Source: Phycisphaerae bacterium
Lineage (GTDB): Bacteria > Planctomycetota > Phycisphaerae > Sedimentisphaerales > Anaerobacaceae
NCBI GenBank assembly: GCA_016782865.1
Contig: JADHXR010000064.1
Span: forward strand, 1-39,854
Direction of reading: 5' to 3'
Length of the DNA stretch: 39,854 nt
Part shown: in pieces, positions 34,637-39,854 of the stretch
How the letters are laid out: each line of letters starts with the position of its first letter
Numbering within the stretch: the first letter of the stretch is position 1
The notes under the pieces: generated by a model
The model's database searches: none
Seen by the model: the letters and a program-made list of their open reading frames with translations, nothing else
What the model was told of the DNA's origin: nothing
Position numbers and translations under genes: made by a program

Positions 34637-37291
34637 TCAGCCTGCGCCTCCGGCGCCTTCGCCCATTGTGCTGGAGAGGATCGAGTTGAACAGCAGGCGG
34701 AAAGTTCCGTGCGGCTGGCCTCGATGCTGGACAGCGAATCCAAGCAAAATGATTTTCCCGTCACCATACTGCACCTCGACGATCGCCGGCTTGTCGGCTA
34801 TCAGTTCCACCCCCCTGATCCATCCGCTCTCCAGCAGGACCGTGTCGGAGTATCGCGCCACAACATGAGCGGGGAAGCGGACATCGGGACTCCTTGAGTT
34901 CTTATCGTCTTTCTTCGTCTCTTGGATCAGCTCGAATGCCTGAGATCTTGCGAAGTACCCCGATATCCATTCGGGGCAGCCGTAACCGACCGGGTGATTT
35001 TGATCGACCCACACGCGAAGAATTGAGCCGGGGCAGAAAAATTCCTTGGATGATTTTCCGCCCAGGACGTTGCGAACCGGGATATTGAAATGCTCTATGG
35101 GAAGATTGCACGAGCGATCGATGCAGACCAGCGTTCCTCCGCCCTGCACGAAGTTCTGTAGTGTGACAATCCCATCCGAGCCGATGCCGCCCACATACTG
35201 CGGTTCGGTTGTGTCCACGGATCGACCATTGATGATCGAACTGGAACTGACCGACGGTAAAACCAGACAGTCGTATCGCTGCCTCAGGTTCCCCGCCCGG
35301 ATTTCAGCGTTGTGTACACAAGTATAGGCAAACTCGAAATTGTCCAGCACCAGCCGGGTCCACCCTTCATCTATGCTGGCTGTCCACGGCTGATAAAGTC
35401 CCAGACGCGGCGGTGATATGTCTGCAATCGCATCTTTTAAGTGTGAATCTTCCTGCGGCACACCGATAAGCTCTATAGAAATCCCCTCAAGGAGTTTTGG
35501 CGCCTCCTGGTTCGCGTCAGATATCAACAACGAGCCACGCGGTATTTCCGTGCCGGTTATATCTTTCCACAGGCTTTCGGATGTAATTATCCGCAGCGCG
35601 ATTGCCGCCTTGAACGATCGGTTGACCAGGCGATAGTTGTCATTGGCGCCGGCGCGCACTACGTAAGCTCGTGTCTCGTCCGATTCCTCTGTCACCTTAC
35701 CTTGTGGCAGTGGTACCGTCTCCAGCTTTCTGGCCCGGCATTCAAACGGCTGATTCACACTGACGCTGCGCACCCCCATCTGCAAAGGCAGCGTCCAGCC
35801 GGCCGTATCATACGGGGCCTCGGGCGGCCCGCCGGGATAGCTCGACCGATTCGGATATACCTGCCGTTCCATCATGTCGTTCAGATGGGCGCGGTAAGGC
35901 TGCGCGCAGTAGAGGATATAAGTCCCCGCCGGGTACCGCACACCGTCGGCGGTGAATTCAGCCTCAGCGGCGTGGATCTCAACCCCCGTGGCGTGCAGAA
36001 TAGAAAGCATCTCCGCCGCCGTCTTGGCGTCGATCTGATCGGGAGGGACCAGCCATGCAAAAGGCGGTTCGTCTCGGCCTAGTTCTATGGCATCCCGGGC
36101 CTGCTTGATTGTGTTGCTCTTGATAAGATCGTGGTACCGTGCCGTTAGTGTGAACAGACTCATACAGGCGATCTTTTCGTATTCCACGATGTCGCGCAGC
36201 CGCCACCACCCGCCGGGCCAGGGGTCGGGAAAATTCGTCGCAATTGCGTAGCTGGGCATCCCGCGCCTGTTTCCGGACAACTCGCTCTTGCGCTGGAAAA
36301 CAGGCGATGCGATCAGTACGCTCGCCGCCTCGGTGAGGATTCCCGTTATGTTATGCCGGTACGCCGCGGTGCGAAAACCTCCCTGCCACCAGTTGTCGTA
36401 CATGGCGCTGTTGAGAATGCCCTTCTTGCCGGCCCGGTTGAGCGCGGCTCCCATGTGTCCGCCGATGATCATCATCATGTGATCGTTCAGCGGATGGACA
36501 TTAGGGTTCTTCGGGTCGAAGAAGGGCGGGACAAAGAGCCTCGCGCCCGAGTTGCCCATCTGGTGAATGTCATAGAGGATGTTGGGCAGCCATTGCTCAT
36601 AAATCACCCGCGTTACCAACCTGGTCTCGGTAAGGTTGAGCATGAACCAGTCCCGGTTGTTGTCGTGGCCCGCGTATGTCTGATAAAGCCAGGGCATCCC
36701 CGCCCCCTCCCATGGCTTTGACAGCGAGCGTTCGTACCAGTCGATGACCTTGTCGAGTCCGTCCGGATTGGCGCTGGGGATCAGCACGATTATCGTCCGT
36801 TTGAGAATCTCCTGGATCTCGGGCGAAGTCCCGGTCGCCAGGTCATAGAGCAGTTCCATCGCCATCTGGCTGGAGGCGATCTCCGTCGAGTGGAGATTAC
36901 AGTTAACCAGCACCACAACTTTGGCGTTTGCGACAAGGTCATTTTCCTCCTGCTGATTCTTAATCAATCGCGGATCGGCAATCTGTCTTTGGTCTGCCAT
37001 CGCCTTGTCCATCCGTGCCGGCGAGGCGTCATCTGTAACCTCGGCGATGAACATGTCCCGCCCTTCGGTAGTCACCCCAATATCGCGAACATTCACCCGG
37101 CGACAATTGTCAGCAACGTGCTCAAAATACTCCCGAATAGTCTCGTAGCGCGACACCTTGTAATCGGCCCCGACCTCATGGCCGATCATTGCCTCAGGTC
37201 GCCGGACCTGCGCCGCCGCACACCCCGGACCAAGCAGAACAAATGCGAACTGTAAAACAAAAGCCAGGCAAAACAGATTCTTCCTCGCCAT
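34637..37291 (-). CDS. M14-family zinc carboxypeptidase, secreted
   Basis: An 884-residue exported peptidase. Zinc and catalytic motifs are complete: H134-S-T-E137, NPDG (175-178), HDNNRDW (209-215), the third ligand in DIHQMGNSG (H243), and Glu321 in GILTEAAS. The C-terminal half carries a GATase-like domain (RLGLYQPWTASIDEGWTRLV, GGGTLVCIDRS, KIILLGFAVQHR). The signal sequence FVLQFAFVLLGPGCAAAQ has a Cys, but the -3 to -1 residues G-P-G are not a good lipobox, so it may be cut by signal peptidase I. ATG at 37291 follows GGAAGGGAC; the longer start at 37309 would include that box. It shares motif order and tail type with the peptidase at 1847-4741. Confidence 0.85.
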   Translation of the reverse strand: MARKNLFCLAFVLQFAFVLLGPGCAAAQVRRPEAMIGHEVGADYKVSRYETIREYFEHVADNCRRVNVRDIGVTTEGRDMFIAEVTDDASPARMDKAMADQRQIADPRLIKNQQEENDLVANAKVVVLVNCNLHSTEIASSQMAMELLYDLATGTSPEIQEILKRTIIVLIPSANPDGLDKVIDWYERSLSKPWEGAGMPWLYQTYAGHDNNRDWFMLNLTETRLVTRVIYEQWLPNILYDIHQMGNSGARLFVPPFFDPKNPNVHPLNDHMMMIIGGHMGAALNRAGKKGILNSAMYDNWWQGGFRTAAYRHNITGILTEAASVLIASPVFQRKSELSGNRRGMPSYAIATNFPDPWPGGWWRLRDIVEYEKIACMSLFTLTARYHDLIKSNTIKQARDAIELGRDEPPFAWLVPPDQIDAKTAAEMLSILHATGVEIHAAEAEFTADGVRYPAGTYILYCAQPYRAHLNDMMERQVYPNRSSYPGGPPEAPYDTAGWTLPLQMGVRSVSVNQPFECRARKLETVPLPQGKVTEESDETRAYVVRAGANDNYRLVNRSFKAAIALRIITSESLWKDITGTEIPRGSLLISDANQEAPKLLEGISIELIGVPQEDSHLKDAIADISPPRLGLYQPWTASIDEGWTRLVLDNFEFAYTCVHNAEIRAGNLRQRYDCLVLPSVSSSSIINGRSVDTTEPQYVGGIGSDGIVTLQNFVQGGGTLVCIDRSCNLPIEHFNIPVRNVLGGKSSKEFFCPGSILRVWVDQNHPVGYGCPEWISGYFARSQAFELIQETKKDDKNSRSPDVRFPAHVVARYSDTVLLESGWIRGVELIADKPAIVEVQYGDGKIILLGFAVQHRGQPHGTFRLLFNSILSSTMGEGAGGAG

Positions 37292-37310
37292 ACTTTGTCC
37301 CTTCCACAAA

Positions 37311-37406
37311 AGATAAGATTAAATGTCAAATATTAAAGATCAAAATTGTGGACTCCCGGCAAGCCGGGATGACTTCCCTAATTTTGCATTTTGATCTTTC
37401 TTACCG
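37311..37406. repeat. Dispersed stem-loop repeat, copy 2, before the M14 gene
   Basis: Reading the minus strand gives ATCAAAATGCAAAATTAGGG, AAGTCATCC, a GC hairpin (TCCCGGC-2 bases-GCCGGGA, 37354-37369), then AATTTTGATCTTTAATATTT. The flanking parts match those of the element at 4744-4838, only the core hairpin differs. Here it lies in the 5' leader of the M14 gene. Confidence 0.6.
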
Positions 37407-37978
37407 GACAGAATATCAGATCAGTCTGCCGGATACGACTAATAAAAGTACAGAAACTCTTTTATACTTGCCGATTATTGATAATGTCAGACGCACTGGA
37501 GAAGAAGGGCTTTCCATGTGAGGTAAGATAGCGTTTCTTGGCGCCATGAACAATTACAGGAGCTTTCTTGGAGGTCGGCGGAAACGTCGAGAAGGCGAGG
37601 GCAGATTTCAGGTTGGGTGCAAGTCTTAAATATCTACATTGGAGTAACTTTGTACAAAATGGAGTTTTTCAAAGGCATCCGGAGCCGTTGTTCGTCGTAA
37701 CACTCAGCGTGGCTGATACTGAGAGACTCCGAGAATGCCGTTATCAGTATTGATACCCGCGAAATGAATGCGGACTGGTCCAAAAGAGAAGAAGGCCGAT
37801 AGTTCCGAGAAGAGTGCTGGCAACCCTGCACAAGTGCTCATAATACCCCCAGGGCTTGCGAATGGCAGATTATTTCCTTGAATTTGATGTTAATTTATTC
37901 TGTACGATAGACGATAATCTACAGGAAGAAGCAATGGTTAACTTAACAACGGTCCGATTAGTATTGAGAGGTTACACG
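37407..37978. other. Intergenic region between divergent M14 and TpsB genes
   Basis: About 570 bases with low coding character. A GAGAGG box (37966-37971) serves the ATG at 37979; an upstream AGGAAGAAG box (37922-37930) could serve an in-frame ATG at 37934. No RNA gene, terminator or clear promoter pair was recognised. Confidence 0.4.
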
Positions 37979-39718
37979 ATGGGTACATTTTGGAAGATGT
38001 GGATGGCTCTCATCTGCGTGGGATTGGCTGTTTGTGTTGCTCAGGCGGCTGAAATGAATCTTCCCGAAGATACGAGCGTGCGCTTGGTTGTCAAAGAATT
38101 ACGGATCAGCGGCAACACTCTGATATCAACTGACCGGCTGCTCGAATACATGCCGGAAATTTTCAACGCATCCGATCAACGATTGTCCGAGGCTGAATCT
38201 CAGTATCTCTATGACCTGAGGGTGATTCGTGAGATAGTGGCCCAACCCGGCGAGCCCCGAGAGGTTTCGGTGAGAACCATCCAGGGTTTGACGCAATACA
38301 TCTTGTCCGTGTACCGTGGCGAAGATTTCTCCGGGATTTATGTGTATGTGCCGGAGGGTTCGATCCTAAACGGCGTCGAGCTTGTGAACGGCATTTTACC
38401 GGTAAATATTCTTGAGGCTCCCGTCGGTGAGGTGAGAATAAAATACTTCGACGCCGAAAGAAATGAGGTCGAGCAAGGCTATCTCAAGCGATCTGTACTT
38501 GAGAGGTGGTCGCCGGCGAAACGCGACGAGGTGGCCAGTCAGAGGGCGCTTGACTATTTGGTCAACCTGCTCAATCTCAATCCCGACAGACATGTATCGG
38601 CGATTGTGTCCAAAGGCGCCGAACCCGACACTCTGGCGCTGGAATATGATGTTCACGAGACAAACCCGTGGCATTTCTTCATTCAGGCGGACAATTCCGG
38701 TACGAGTGACAGGCAGTGGTCTCCGAGAGCCGGCGTGATCAATACCAACTTGCTGGGTATAGACGACAGACTTACCGCCCTCTACCAAGTGGCGCTGGAT
38801 AACTTCGACGAGAACTATTCGATTTTTGGAAGCTACGATCTTCCGGTAATGGGTCCCCGGCTTCGCCTGAATGTTTATGGCGGGTACAGTGAGTTCGATA
38901 TAAATCCGGAATCCGGAATGATTGATTTCATCGGTAGCGGCAAATTCTACGGAAGCGTCCTGCGTTACAACCTGCTCCAGCGACGAGGATGGTTCGTGGA
39001 TATTTCCGGCTCCGTGAGCCATGAGGAAAGTACGATCACCCCGTCACTGTTTCCACAGTTCTTTGCAAGTGATGTTGAGATGGATATATGGGGGCTCGGC
39101 ATCAGCGCCCATCGCAGGAACGACATTTCGACTGTTTCGTTGCTTCTCAACGGAGTGCAGAGCTTTGGCGGCTCGAACCGCACCGAGTTTGAACGATCGC
39201 GAACAAACGCGGATCCTGATTTCACCATTCTTACGGCCGCGGCCAGCTACAATGAGTACGTGGATCCAGACAAAGTCCAGCAGATCAGGGGCACCGTCCG
39301 GTACATATATCCTACCGAAAGATTGGTCCCCGCGAAAATGACTTCCTTCGGCGGCATGTACTCCGTCAGGGGCTACGACGAATACGAAGTTGTTGCCGAT
39401 GGCGGCATGTTGCTTTCGCTCCAATATGAATATGACCTGGTCAGGCATCGCCGGGCCGGCGGGGCCGAGACATTGGTGCACGAAGATCTGAGAAAGCTCG
39501 CGCCTCTGGCTTTTGTCGATGTTGGCCGGACCAACATAAAAGACCCGGTGGCAGGCGAGGAAGAACGTCAGACGCTTTCCTCAATAGGCGTCGGGACAGT
39601 CTTCGAGATCGGCAGTAATTTCAGCGGAGCCCTATATTACGGCCATCCGTTGAAGGAGACCGCCGGCACACGCGTAGGCAAAGGCAGAATTAACGCCAGC
39701 GCTATGATCCGGTGGTAA
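37979..39718 (+). CDS. ShlB/FhaC/HecB-family outer-membrane transporter (TpsB)
   Basis: A 579-residue outer-membrane protein with a signal peptide (MWMALICVGLAVCVAQAAE). A POTRA-like region follows (VRLVVKELRISGNTLISTDR to ~200, with EIVAQ.., TQYILSVYRGEDFSG, LNGVELVNG), then a 16-stranded-type barrel (FFIQADNSGTSDRQWSPRAG, ILTAAASYNEYVDPDKVQQI, LAPLAFVDVGRTN). The C-terminal Trp after an R-x is the usual OMP sorting end. The SFGGMYSVRGYDEYEV motif is the VRGY/F loop that is hallmark of TpsB and BamA family pores. The start is taken at 37979 with a GAGAGG box 7 bases upstream; 37934 is possible. TpsB proteins export a partner exoprotein (TpsA), which would be expected right after the window end. 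Confidence 0.82.
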   Translation: MGTFWKMWMALICVGLAVCVAQAAEMNLPEDTSVRLVVKELRISGNTLISTDRLLEYMPEIFNASDQRLSEAESQYLYDLRVIREIVAQPGEPREVSVRTIQGLTQYILSVYRGEDFSGIYVYVPEGSILNGVELVNGILPVNILEAPVGEVRIKYFDAERNEVEQGYLKRSVLERWSPAKRDEVASQRALDYLVNLLNLNPDRHVSAIVSKGAEPDTLALEYDVHETNPWHFFIQADNSGTSDRQWSPRAGVINTNLLGIDDRLTALYQVALDNFDENYSIFGSYDLPVMGPRLRLNVYGGYSEFDINPESGMIDFIGSGKFYGSVLRYNLLQRRGWFVDISGSVSHEESTITPSLFPQFFASDVEMDIWGLGISAHRRNDISTVSLLLNGVQSFGGSNRTEFERSRTNADPDFTILTAAASYNEYVDPDKVQQIRGTVRYIYPTERLVPAKMTSFGGMYSVRGYDEYEVVADGGMLLSLQYEYDLVRHRRAGGAETLVHEDLRKLAPLAFVDVGRTNIKDPVAGEEERQTLSSIGVGTVFEIGSNFSGALYYGHPLKETAGTRVGKGRINASAMIRW

Positions 39719-39720
39719 GC

Positions 39721-39793
39721 GGTCGCGCAAGAATAAATTCACTTTTTGAGGGAGCAAATTGGCGTTAGATTTGGTCGCGCCGATTGAGTGAAT
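39721..39793 (+). other. Nested inverted repeats downstream of the TpsB gene
   Basis: ATTCACT (39737-39743) pairs with AGTGAAT (39787-39793), enclosing CAAAT (39755-39759) with ATTTG (39769-39773). GGTCGCGC also occurs twice (39721-39728 and 39773-39780). The layout could be an RNA leader or another dispersed repeat; the window end prevents a decision. Confidence 0.3.
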
Positions 39794-39854
39794 CCGCAGG
39801 CGTAGCTATTCTACGTCGAGGAATTCACGATTGAGAAGCGGCCGAAGATAATGT

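Overview
The window looks like chromosome from a free-living, Gram-negative-type bacterium, most likely a planctomycete of the Phycisphaerae kind (inference from style, no marker gene is present). The pointers are a prepilin-like protein with the [18 protein letters not shown] leader typical of that group, long secreted glycan-related proteins with LamG and fibronectin-like modules, a 3-keto-disaccharide hydrolase (DUF1080) domain, an outer-membrane secretion barrel, and several kinds of dispersed palindromic repeats between and even inside genes. No rRNA, tRNA, CRISPR array, transposase or phage gene was seen.

Layout. 1-4.8 kb: tail of a glycine-zipper-like gene, a GFA-family protein, a 5'-truncated second copy of that tail, a GNAT acetyltransferase and a large M14 carboxypeptidase lipoprotein. 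4.8-11.3 kb: a leftward block with an NhaC-type antiporter, a NatAB-like ABC exporter and a secreted GH129/GH101-like glycosidase. 11.3-16.9 kb: a STAS protein, then a DUF4405 membrane protein facing a broken ECF sigma / anti-sigma / 34-residue ORF operon, which is divergent from a secreted Gly/Cys-rich repeat protein followed by a FetAB-like ABC pair. 16.9-21.5 kb: a decayed gene, then a leftward chaperone-like operon (exported FKBP isomerase, multi-pass membrane protein, Hsp70-type ATPase with a C-terminal membrane anchor instead of a substrate-binding domain).

21.9-26.2 kb: two tandem secreted paralogues with nearly the same 3' part. 26.4-34.6 kb: a membrane-anchored hypothetical, an EamA transporter, a repeat-filled gap, a 694-residue secreted protein of unknown function, a DUF1080-PHP fusion divergent from an MBL-fold hydrolase plus a 62-residue protein, a stand-alone Clp N-domain protein and the prepilin-like protein. 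34.6-39.8 kb: a second large M14 peptidase and a TpsB/FhaC-type outer-membrane transporter, after which the window ends.

How it fits together. Most genes serve envelope and extracellular work: secreted glycan and peptide hydrolases, export pores, ion and metal export, and envelope protein quality control. The two most interesting units are the membrane Hsp70 operon (17.5-21.5 kb) and the sigma / DUF4405 / Gly-Cys-rich / FetAB neighbourhood (12.0-16.8 kb). Promoters listed are eye-matched sigma70-like hexamers with 17-18 nt spacing. Functions come from motif recognition only; nothing was searched against a database.
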